Positions 51,641 to 61,255 of a stretch of 64,000 bases of DNA are shown piece by piece. The translations under genes were made by a program, and so were the position numbers. Every line of letters begins with the position of its first letter. Position 1 is the stretch's first letter. This DNA comes from Gorsachius magnificus (lineage: Eukaryota > Chordata > Aves > Pelecaniformes > Ardeidae). Location of the stretch: NCBI GenBank assembly GCA_034008185.1, contig CM067081.1, forward strand, positions 17,297,821-17,361,820. Direction: 5' to 3'. The notes below the pieces were generated by a model. That model worked only from the letters and a program-made list of their open reading frames with translations, made no database searches and was not told the DNA's origin.

Positions 51641-52484
51641 TCTACAAGAAGGGCCAGAAGGATGATCCAGGGAACCACAGGCCTGTCATTCTGACCTCGG
51701 TGCTAGGGAAGGTTATGGAGCAGATCATTTTAAGAGCACATACAGGAAAACCAGGTGATCAGACCCAGTCAGCATGGGATTATGAAAGGCAGGTCCTGTT
51801 TGAACAACCTGATCTCCTATGACAAGGTGACATGCTTAGTAGATGAGAGAAAGACTGTGATGTTATTGATACCTAGACTTTAGTAAAGCCTTTGACATTG
51901 TTACCCACAGCATTCTACTGCAGAAACTGGTTGCCCATGCCTTGGACAGGCATACTCTTTGCTGGGTAAAAAAAATGGCTGAATCGACGAGCCCAAAGAG
52001 TTGTGGTGAATGGAGTTAAATCCAGTTGATGGCCAATCACAAATGGTGTTCCCCAGGGCTCAGTGTTGGGGCCAGTTCTGTTTAACGTCTTTATCAATGA
52101 TCTGGATGAGGGGGTCAAGTGTGCCCTCACTAAGTTTGTAGATAACACCACGTTGGGTGAGAGTGTGGATCTGCCTGAGGGTAGGAAGGCTCTACAGAGG
52201 GATCTGGACAGGCTGGATAGATGCACCAAGGCCAATTGCATTGAGATTCAATAAGGCCAAGTGCTGGGTGCTGCACTTGGGTCACAAAAACCCCATGCAG
52301 CGCTACAGACTTGGGGAAGAGTGGCTGCGAATATGCCCAGTGGTCAAGTCCCCATCCCTCCGGGTATTTAAAAGACATGTAGATGTGGTGCTTAGGGACA
52401 TGGTTTAGTGGTAGGATGGCAGTGTTAACAGTTGGACTTTATGATCTTAAAGGTCTTTTTCAACCTAAATGATTCTATGATTCA
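51641..52484 (+). mobile_element. CR1 LINE with RT domain and a large internal deletion
   Basis: The RT part begins YKKGQKDDPGNHRPVILTSV (51643-51702) and continues through KVMEQIILRAHTG, a decayed DFSKAFDIV-like box near 51880, [19 protein letters not shown] (52050-52106) and [17 protein letters not shown], where the catalytic FADD box reads FVDN. At about 52327 (GAGTGGCTG) the sequence jumps to CCCAGTGGTCAAGTCCCC, skipping roughly 530 bp judged against the copy at 48005, then ends normally in GATTCTATGATT. Frameshifts and a stop show it is inactive. Confidence 0.95.
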
Positions 52485-53149
52485 AAGCCTTGTTTAGGCA
52501 CAACACTGGAGCAAGACATCAATTTCTGCAGGGTCACAGAACTGTTGCTTCTATTCATCAGTAAGACAGACAATGTCTTCAGCCTGAGTCAGTAGATCTC
52601 CACCTACTCTGGAGAAACTGCTGTAACTTAAGCATACCAAGATAATTTTAGCTGTTTTTTAAACTTTATTCTCGGGATGGTGAAAGAACACCCTACCCGC
52701 TTAATATCATACAACAGCCATAACCAGGAAAACCTTTTTGTTATCTTTGAGTGAAACTCCTCCTTTACACTCCTCTGGCAGACCTTATCATCCTGAAATC
52801 CCACGCTCTGAAAGACAGACCACAAATATCAAGACTTTTTCCATAAGTGTCTTCTTTACTTGCCCACTTTAAGTGGTACACATGATTTGCCTTTGGGGAG
52901 GGTAAGCAGGTCCTGACCTATTTTAATTTGCCAGTGTAGACCTGGTGTGTGGCTGGGGGTGATGTGGCTCTCAGCATGGACTGCTCCCTCACTGTGGCCT
53001 CTCAGGGCAGCTGTGGCAGCACTGGTGCTTTGGGCAGCTCCGCAGTCCTTCACACAAGGGGATGCAATGCTTGGCACAATTGCTGCTGCTCACCCCCAGA
53101 AATAACCCCAAAACAGTGTGTCTCAGTGCAGTAGAATGAAGATGGAAGG
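52485..53149. other. Intronic DNA between CR1 copies
   Basis: No gene or repeat recognised. The part from 52960 to 53100 is mildly GC-rich. Confidence 0.65.
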
Positions 53150-53237
53150 TACCCCTGGCCATGGTAGGGGGATGGAAGTAGATGATCTTTAAGGTCCTTT
53201 CCAACTCTAACTATTCTAAGATTCTATGATTTTATGA
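53150..53237 (+). mobile_element. CR1 LINE, 3' UTR tail only
   Basis: CCTGGCCATGGTAGGGGGAT, then GAAGTAGATGATCTTTAAGG and TCCTTTCCAACTCTAACTAT lead into TTCTAAGATTCTATGATTTT. This is the typical end of the CR1 group seen at 10286 and 39978; only about 90 bp remain. Confidence 0.88.
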
Positions 53238-53683
53238 AGACCTATTTCATGTCAGCTTTCCCCAGAACTTCCAGAAAGTGTATTTACATTTCGGAGAAAG
53301 CACCTCTACTCTTAACAGTTGTGGAGGACTCTTTATGCGTAACAGAATGTTTTCTAGAATCTCATAAGTGATCTCGCTAAATCTGATGAAGCATCTCCTC
53401 AGTTTACTTACCTGGACCTTTGTTTCATCTGTTCATACGCAGCCATAATAAAAATATGCCACATGCTTTTAATTAAAAAATAAACTGATATTTTTAATTT
53501 GTGTCACATGAATGACTACAAACAGAGACAAAGCCCCGTTTTCCTACCTGCATGAAATTATAGAATGTTTTTGACATTACCCTTCCACCTTACCTGCAAA
53601 AAAAAAAAAGAAAAAAGGAGCTAAAACAAAGACACAGAAAGATACATTGACATCTCCACAGTTCTGTATAACAGATATAGCTT

Positions 53684-54236
53684 TGTCGTGGTTTAACCCG
53701 GCTGGCAACTAAGCACCACACAGCCGCTCGCTCACTCCCCCCCCTCCCTCAGTGGGATGGGGGAGAGAATCGGGAAGGAGAAAAAGGTTAGAGCCGAGGG
53801 CTGAGATAAAGACAGTTTAATAAGAGAAAATAATAATAATAGTAATAATGAGAATGATAACAAAATATACAGAATATACAAAACGAATGATGCACAATGC
53901 AATTGCTCACCACCCGCCGACCGATGCCCAGCCCGTCCCGAGCAGCGATCAGTACCCGAGCGACCGACCGACCCACCAACCCCCCTGAGCATGACGTTAT
54001 ATGGTATGGAATAGCTCTTTGGACAGTTTGGGTCCTAGCTGTGCTGTACTCCCAGCTTGTTATGCACCTGGCCGAGCAGGAGAAGCTCAAAAAGTCCTTG
54101 AGCAGTCTGAGCACTACTTGGCAACAACTAAAAACATCAGCGTGTTATCAACATTCTTCTAGCACTGAATCCAAAGCACAGCACTATGCTAGCTTCTGTG
54201 AAGAAAATTAACTCTACCCCAGCTGAAACCAGGACA
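53684..54236 (+). mobile_element. Solo LTR of an endogenous retrovirus, complete with 5-bp target duplication
   Basis: A 553-bp element begins TGTCGTGGTTTAACCC and ends GCTGAAACCAGGACA. The 5-bp direct repeat AGCTT lies immediately outside both ends (53679-53683 and 54237-54241). TG...CA-type termini plus a target duplication mark a retroviral LTR. With no internal region or second LTR, it is a solo LTR left by recombination. It shares ordered blocks with the LTR at 24885 (AGCACCACACAGC, GGGAGAGAATC, GAGATAAAGACAGTTTAA, TATGGTATGGAATAGCTCTT). The 5-bp duplication is compatible with ERVL- or ERV1-type integration; the class is not settled. Confidence 0.93.
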
Positions 54237-54241
54237 AGCTT

Positions 54242-55446
54242 ATATAGCAGAATGCATTTCTAGTGATTCACATTCTTCTGTCAAGGACTGTTATGTCCTT
54301 GTTTATCAACAACCTTCTTTTCTGGGAACCACGACATTTTCAGCAGGTGGTCTTTTAAAAGCATAAAAATATTCTGTTTGAATCAAAGGATAAAAGTCGG
54401 TGAGATAGACAGAAAATTCTCTGCTTGTGTGTCTCTTCTTTCCAAGCTGTGTTTCTAAAGTGCTTCCCTGAATTTAATACAAAGAACTTTCTGCTTAAGA
54501 TGCAATGAATACTTGAAACAGATTGTAACGTTGCCTTAGAGTCATGGTCTTCCTTTCAATATAGCTGAAATTACCAAATATGTAAAAAAATATTTTACTG
54601 GAAAATTGATAGACAGACCCACAGACAGCTCAAATATGATTTCCTTAGGAAAGAGGACTAAAAATATATAGCAACACACACACATTTAAGAAAATGTCAT
54701 ATCATTCTCCTTTAGATTTTACTTGCATTTAATATTTGGAATAATTTACCTTCAGTAAATAGATGTCATAGTTTTCTTTTGTTATTTCTTTGTTTGCTAA
54801 CTTTCAAGCAAGAGTGAGGTGCTATAAAATTATGAAATTGTGGTCCGATTTGAAGAATAACAGAAAATAATTTTGAAGATTTCAGTGAAAACATATGTTA
54901 TTTGTTCAACCATCATATTTGTTCTTTTTACTTCTTCAGACACTAATAACACTTATTTCTAGAGAAGCAGACTGTCATTTGCTCAGCCATAGCTGAGCTC
55001 ACAGCTATTATAGTTTGTTCTGTGCTCAGAAATGTGTTCAGATATACAATGAAGTCAATGCTCAAAATAGATTTTACAATTAAGCTGAAAAGTGTAATAT
55101 AAGAATCATTTAGATCATGATGGATAGTTTTGTTAACTGTAAAAACTTTAGCCCTTTTCTTTTGGCCTTTCATTTTTCTTTTTGCTGTTAATCTATATCA
55201 AAAAGACATTTAAAATTATGTAAGGAAGCTTTCAAAAGCATGAAATGCTCAAATTGGAAGTTAACAGTTACAGCTCCCCATTTCTTTTTCTACCAGAATT
55301 CTCATTGTCAGTACATATTAAACACTGCAGAGCAAATAAGATAGCAGAAAAAAGACTGGAGTCAGAGCTCTGAGATTTGGTTTTAGGCAGATTTTGGTTT
55401 TGAAATCCAGACTGTGAAGTACAGACCTGAGCAGCTCTATTCTACA
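54242..55446. other. Intronic DNA without recognised features
   Basis: AT-rich, with a short (CA)n at 54675-54685. No exon or interspersed repeat recognised. Confidence 0.65.
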
Positions 55447-56140
55447 AACAGAGTAACGGAATAACTGGGGTTGTAAGTGACCTCTGAAAGTCATCTGGAT
55501 GCTCCCGCTGCTCAAGGGGGCAAGCTTAGATCAAGTTACTCATCCACTCTAATTTTGAACAGTTCCAAGGATAGAGATCCCACAACCCCTTCATGCCCTG
55601 TTTCAGTACTTGTCCTCCTCACATTAAAAAAAAAAAAAAAAAAATAATTCCTCATCTCTAGCTGGAATTCCTTGTTTTGCAACCTGCGTCCTTAGCCTTT
55701 TGTCCTGTTGTTGTGCACCTCCTGGAAGAGTCAGATAGCCTCTTCCCCACCCCATCCCATCGGGTATTTATATGTATTACTGAGATCTACCTGAGCCTTT
55801 TCTTCTCCAGGCTGAACAGTCACAGCTCTCTCAGCTTCTTCTCATATGACAGATGCTTTGAGCCCTCAATCACCTTGGGGCCCTTCTCTGGACCCACTCC
55901 AGTATGTCCACGTCTTTCTTGCACTGGGCAGCTCAGCACTGGACACAGCACTCCAGATGTGCCTCACCAGAGCGGAGCAGAGGGGAAGGATCACTTCCCT
56001 CGACCTGCAACCCAAGAAGCTGTTGGCTTTCTTTGCTATGGGGGTGCATGACTAGCTCACAGCAAACTTGTCTACCAGAACCCCCAGGAGCTTTTCCGCA
56101 AAGCTTGTTCCTATCCAGTGTGTGTCCAGCCTGTCCTTCT
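55447..56140 (-). mobile_element. CR1 LINE, old copy, C-terminal ORF2 and 3' UTR
   Basis: On the plus strand it starts with a decayed tail (AACAGAGTAACGGAATAACT), followed by a 3' UTR block (GACCTCTGAAAGTCATCTGG). It then has TCTTCTCCAGGCTGAACAGT, TTCTCTGGACCCACTCCAGT, GGACACAGCACTCCAGATGT and CAAACTTGTCTACCAGAACC, which are reverse complements of CR1 ORF2. An 18-19 nt A run at 55626-55644 sits inside the copy and is a later expansion. Divergence is high, so this is an old insertion. Confidence 0.9.
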
Positions 56141-57828
56141 GTTTGTTGAGTCAGGCTGAGACTCAGGACCAAAAATACGGCACAGATCTACACAGATGAG
56201 CTCATTTGTTTCTCATTACTCTGCTTGCACACCTAGAGGCAGCTCTTGAGATAAAAATACCTTCAAGTGGGTGAACTGTGTATCATCTTGTACTGATTCT
56301 TGCAAACCCATAATGTGCTTGCATCAGAAACAGCTAGAAGGAATACCAGGGTGATCAGATCAATCTCTATGCTACATCAAGTGACCACATCTGAAAACAT
56401 CCTTCGCTAAGCCAGGCAACGTGCTTCTCCTGCATTTTGGTTCCTCATTCTCTGCTACTAAATACTCTGCTACTTCTTCCTAATTTCGGATAGTCCTCTT
56501 GGGCAGATTTTTACTAGGAATTGAGTTTAACTGTGTGTCCATAATGACCTTCCTGCAAAGCTCAGCAAACTGAAAAACACAAGTTAACTGTAACTGCATT
56601 TGCCTAGGACCTTTATGTTTACTTCTTTCTGAAAGAGCATATTGCTACTCCTAATTTCTGTTTTCTCAGGATTTTTCATATGCAGTAACATTTGCAGGGT
56701 TTGTTTCTATGTTTGTACACACAGACACGTACATAAATATATGCACATGGACATACACAGGACTCTCTTCAGCAAAAAAAAGTTTCCCCTTTCTGCAAGA
56801 ATGGCAATGGATTTCCTTTCTTTTTCCATCTGTAGCAGCTCCATCCTCTCCCACCCATCTCCATCTGGCAAAGTTCAAACCTCAGGACTCTCAGAGTTAG
56901 ACGTCTTCCAAGGTGTTGGCTGTGAGCAGCATTTTCTTCTGAATTTTGCATAGTGAATCAGTTTTGCTGTCAGAGATCATCAGTCTGGCTTCTGGTCTAC
57001 CAGACAGGCTGATTCCAGCCTTTTTTTCTTGTTCCCTGCCCCCCTGTCTGTAAGAACTAAAAAGGATGCTTCCTAGTAGACAGGCAACACTTTTCTCAGC
57101 TCTGCCAGTGCTCTGTGTCGGCAAGATCAAGCCTTGCTGCTCATCCAGGGCTGTATTTGCCTTCAAACACAGAGGTGAAAACTGCTATGCACCATCTGGC
57201 ACATATTTAATGCTTCGATGTACACAGCTGAATTGATACATAATAAGAAAAAGAATGTACATTGTACTTTGTAATATTAAAAATTAAACACGGATGTAAA
57301 GTTGTCACATTGCAAAGTATTAGTATAATTAATCTGATCTTGTAAAAATTACAAGCCAATAAACTCTAATTCATAATAGCTAGTAATACTTATTAGCAAC
57401 CGTGACAGGGAAGTAGCTGCACAGTGTCTTGGACACTGTTCATATCTGTATAACTAACTCAGTTTTTCAATGTGTTGTTTGACATCGCTGATCCTCAACT
57501 TCCCCATCTTTAAAGAGACTTGAGGTATGTAGCAGTTAGCACTGAAAACCAAATCTCTCCGATGGGTAAAATGGAGCAGGCTGTCACAGCAAGATTGATT
57601 ATTTTTATTATTACCATCAAAATGAAAGTAAATAAATGTGTGAGTGGAGAAAAGTGCAGAAGCTGTCATATTACACTCCTTTGGTCTACTTTTAGTATTT
57701 TGCCACCAGAGTGCAAAACTGAAAAAGTAATGTTTGACTGATGAATTTCTATAAATCGATCAAGTTGTAAATTTTGCTGCTTTTAAAAACATGTTTTTTC
57801 TTATCTTAATATCCAGTACGTCTACTAA

Positions 57829-57874
57829 TTGAAGGTAGCAACTGGCATTTTTTGAAGGTAGGAACTGGCATTTT
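57829..57874 (+). repeat. 23-bp tandem duplication
   Basis: TTGAAGGTAGCAACTGGCAT plus TTT is followed directly by the same unit with one substitution (GTAGGAACTGG). Confidence 0.95.
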
Positions 57875-58899
57875 TGCAAATCGTATTTAGATCACTGGCA
57901 TAATTAATTTAAGATAATAATAAATCAGAACATAATGCTTTAATAAATTACAACATATTACTTACAGGAATGCAGAAATTAACCAGACACAATAACTAAA
58001 GAGAGTATTAGCTCCATCGTTTCTCCACAATTTCTTCTGTAATCCCGTTTTTCATGAATGCCGCAGCGCATTGGCACAGAAGATCGCTAGCACCACTCAG
58101 ATAAGTTTTTATCAAGAGATTGCTTTGCTTTTACATGTAGTTTAGTTGCATAGTGAGGATTTCTTTAACCCTTGAATCAGAAGTGGCATGGACTTCCCTC
58201 ATCTCTCACTGTCTCCAGTTTTCCTCTATTTCTTTTTGATTTGCTTGAACAAAATGCAAGTTTAGTTCTTCTCACAGAGAACCACAGGAGTAAATCATTA
58301 GCCAAAGAATTTGGTATGTGCACAGCACACAGTAATTTGGGCTGGTAGCAGAGTTGTTGGACTTACTTACACTACTTCAGGGACATAGTAGCAGCTCTCT
58401 GTGTATCTCTTTTTAGTCCCAGTGGGAGTGGGAGATTCATAAAATGCCTTTTCCTCATCATTCCTTTCTCCCCATGTTTTTTGTTTTCCCCTAGAGGTCT
58501 ACGGAGTTGCTTCTAAGCAATGCTGATAGCTGTTCTCCTTGAGGGAGCCAGCTGCCGGCACTGCCACCAGCATCTTCCTCATCCCGCAGAACCAGGAGGG
58601 GCTCCCTGCATAGGCTCATTTTCTGTGAAGCAGCTGGGATTTTGCACACAGTAACAGTCCCACACTGCACAACAATAAAACCACATTTTTTCACTGCACC
58701 ACACAACTGATGAGGTTTGGACCCAAGAATAAGTTATTTCAGTTACTGAAAGAGCAAATAGGCAGTGGAAGACAAAGGATGAATACAAATGGTTCTGGGT
58801 ATTTGCAAAGTGACCTTCTTACACCCTTCTCTTTCCTTGCCTCCTTTTTCCCTACACATCCCATTTACCTCTGAGTGAGCCTTTCACAGGAGCAGGCTT

Positions 58900-59130
58900 T
58901 GAATGCAAACAATTTCAGCAGCAGAAGCAAGCAGCCAGCCATGCTCAGGGCTCTGGTTAATGGCCTCTGGGCCACCTCGCCAGGTTTTCTTCCCCGGCAG
59001 CTGCCTGCGTTGTGCAGGGCTCTGCCCTGCCAGCTGGCCGTGGGCACAAGGGCTTTGTGGAAAGCATCCTTCCCCTCCACCCAGCCATGCGTGGGGCAGG
59101 CCCGTGCCCTGCTGTGCCAGCCCAGCGCCT
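58900..59130. other. GC-rich patch in AT-rich intron
   Basis: High GC with CAGC/CTGCC-rich sequence and several CpGs. Frames are open on both strands at once, a consequence of composition. No repeat family recognised. Confidence 0.5.
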
Positions 59131-59734
59131 GCCTTCACCACAAAGAAACACTGAGTTGGAAGGAGCCACTTCTCTTTTTCTCTCCTTCTTTAGCATCCTC
59201 TCTGGTGGCTGTAGGCTCTCAACAGTCCACCCTTTCCCCAACAAGAGTGCCCTTTTAGAGCACTAGCTGTTAAAATTAAGCTTGTTTCTCAATTGCTTTT
59301 TTATGGCTTTGTAAAAGATTTATCCTTGCTTCACATATTGTATAAAATCCCATTTCAGTTGTGGTTTATATCATCACCGTTTCTGCCACAATATTTCAGG
59401 TCAGGTCTCAATCTTCCATCTTTAACAAGTCTCCACACTTTTTATATTGTGTTAGGCAGACTTCATTTTATTGAAGGTGTTCTTTTTCTTAAGGCAGCCA
59501 ATTGTGACACAATAGCAAAGAGGGAAACCTTTGTTAAAGTCCCATTGGTAATGCACAGCTATCCCCCTTTGGAGAGATTTAACTGAAAATAAGTCCTTTT
59601 CACTCCAGCTGTACTGACCTCCATCTTCTGGAAATCATAACGAGGGACATTTCATGCTACAGAAGTTAAGCATTTTTTTAAAATTACTTATATGCAATAT
59701 CCATTTCATAATAGTAGAGAATAGAGGATGACTT

Positions 59735-60092
59735 GGGGCCTGATCCTCTGTTCAAATGCTGTTGTAAGTCTGGAAATGGTTTTATCAAAGTCAGTGAACT
59801 TGCCACTCCTGGGGAAAAAAAAAGAAAAGAAAGAAGAATCAAATCAGACACTGGTAGCTCTACTTTTCAACAATGGAATAGTTTCTGAATTTCCTAGGCC
59901 AGGCTATTGTTCAGTTAAATGGAAAGAACAGTACTGTATGATAAGGTCAGAAAGTTCAGTGTTGTGTCCAAAGCCTAAGTTGGATTCAGATCTCACTGGC
60001 CCTGCTTTTACCATACTTTAAAGTCAGTGGTATATTTATAGTTACTTCCGATTACCACTGGAATCACTGAAATCAGAATAAGGCATTTTCTT
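59735..60092. repeat. Palindrome-type old repeat, possibly two halves of one element
   Basis: The left part has GGGGCCTGATCCTCTG, TGTAAGTCTGGAAATGG and CAAAGTCAGTGAACTTGCC (59735-59815). The right part has AAAGTCAGTGG, AGTTACTTCCGATTACCACT and ATCAGAATAAGGC (60019-60092). The outer ends are roughly inverted (GCCTGATCCT and AGAATAAGGC). This is the same repeat type as 12467-12555, with about 200 bp of unrelated sequence between the halves. Confidence 0.45.
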
Positions 60093-61060
60093 AATTGCAG
60101 TATGGCAGATCAGCAACTAAAAATTCTCACAATGTACTGTCCTTTATAGTGTCTTATACTTAAATGTATTTGGTAATGTGAATAGAGCCTAAGGCTGATT
60201 TTTTTTTTTTTTTCAAAGTTCACCTTTCAGCAAACACTCACATACACAATATTTGGAAAAAAGAAAAAAAGTTGCATTAGATTCTGAAACAACCTTGATA
60301 GCCTAATGGCCTTAATACTTCACTTTCTTTTATTCTGTCCTCTGGCGTTTACTGAAATGAGGTATTCACTAATAGTGTGACTACTGGATCATACATGGAA
60401 AGGTGCTTGTAGTCTTTCCTGTTAATGGTAACTTGGGAAGCAGATTTGAGAAGCAGTTCTTCAGGACTGTGTTGATTACTTAGTAATTTCTTCAGCTTTA
60501 CAAATAAGAGTACAAAAGAACTCCAATTCTAGGTCCTAGCCACCTTTGAATGAAAACATGCAAATCAACATACAAAAGCCAGTGCAGCATTCTGCTTTCC
60601 CCTGCTCTCATCCTTCCCCAAAGAAGTCACAAAACAGTTCACCCTTCCCAACACCAGATGCAATATCACTGTGTGGTGTTTAAGAAGTCAAAAGAGTGGG
60701 AGTACAGAGCAAAAAAAAATGTTTAGAAGGTATAAGTGAAGAAGTACTACGTGAGGGGGAGGAATGGATCTGATCCCACTTGTTCAGGTTGCTGGCACTA
60801 GGACAGTTTTGAATCAAAGCATCGTGAAGCAATGAAGAGGACAATTACACATACAGAGGGTCCTCCCTGACCTACCATGACCCTGACCTACAATAACAGC
60901 AGTTTCATGGCATATCACTGCTTCTGTGACTGGAAAAGCCCATCTTTGATGCCTAGCCCTGTCTCAGGCTTTGCAACTGGCCAGGCAGGGTGAGAGCCAA
61001 GCCAGACCTCCTGCTCCCTGGGCAGAGCCGCCATGGGTGCCTGTGGCAGCTTCACCCTCT

Positions 61061-61255
61061 CATAGAATCATACAATCACAGAATCACAGAATTTTTTGGG
61101 TTGGAAAAGACCTTTAAGATCATTAAGTCCAACCGTTAACCTAACCCTGCCATCCCACCACTAAACCATGTCCCTAAGCACCACATCTACCTGTCTTTTA
61201 AATACCTCCAGGGATGGGGACTTGACTACTCCCGTGGGCAGCCTGTTCCAATGCT
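61061..61255 (-). mobile_element. CR1 LINE, 3' end (short)
   Basis: It starts with CATAGAATCATACAATCACA, then GGTTGGAAAAGACCTTTAAG and ATCATTAAGTCCAACCGTTA. Next come CACTAAACCATGTCCCTAAG and TACCTCCAGGGATGGGGACT. These are reverse complements of the same CR1 subfamily as the copies at 48005 and 51641. Similarity ends near CTGTTCCAATGCTTATC. Confidence 0.93.

Larger units (their letters stand above)
56141..61060. other. Intronic DNA without recognised genes
   Basis: Contains a 23-bp tandem duplication (57829-57874), a GC-rich patch (58900-59130), a palindrome-type repeat (59735-60092) and a T run near 60200. Overlapping frames of up to 127 codons within the GC-rich patch are on both strands and resemble no known protein. 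Confidence 0.65.

Noticed and set aside
53732..54211. Open frames on both strands inside the LTR
   Set aside because: They lie entirely within a solo LTR, which carries no coding region, and overlap on opposite strands.
58875..59258. 127-codon open frame in a GC-rich patch
   Set aside because: Frames are open on both strands at once, which is expected from GC-rich composition, and the peptide resembles nothing known.
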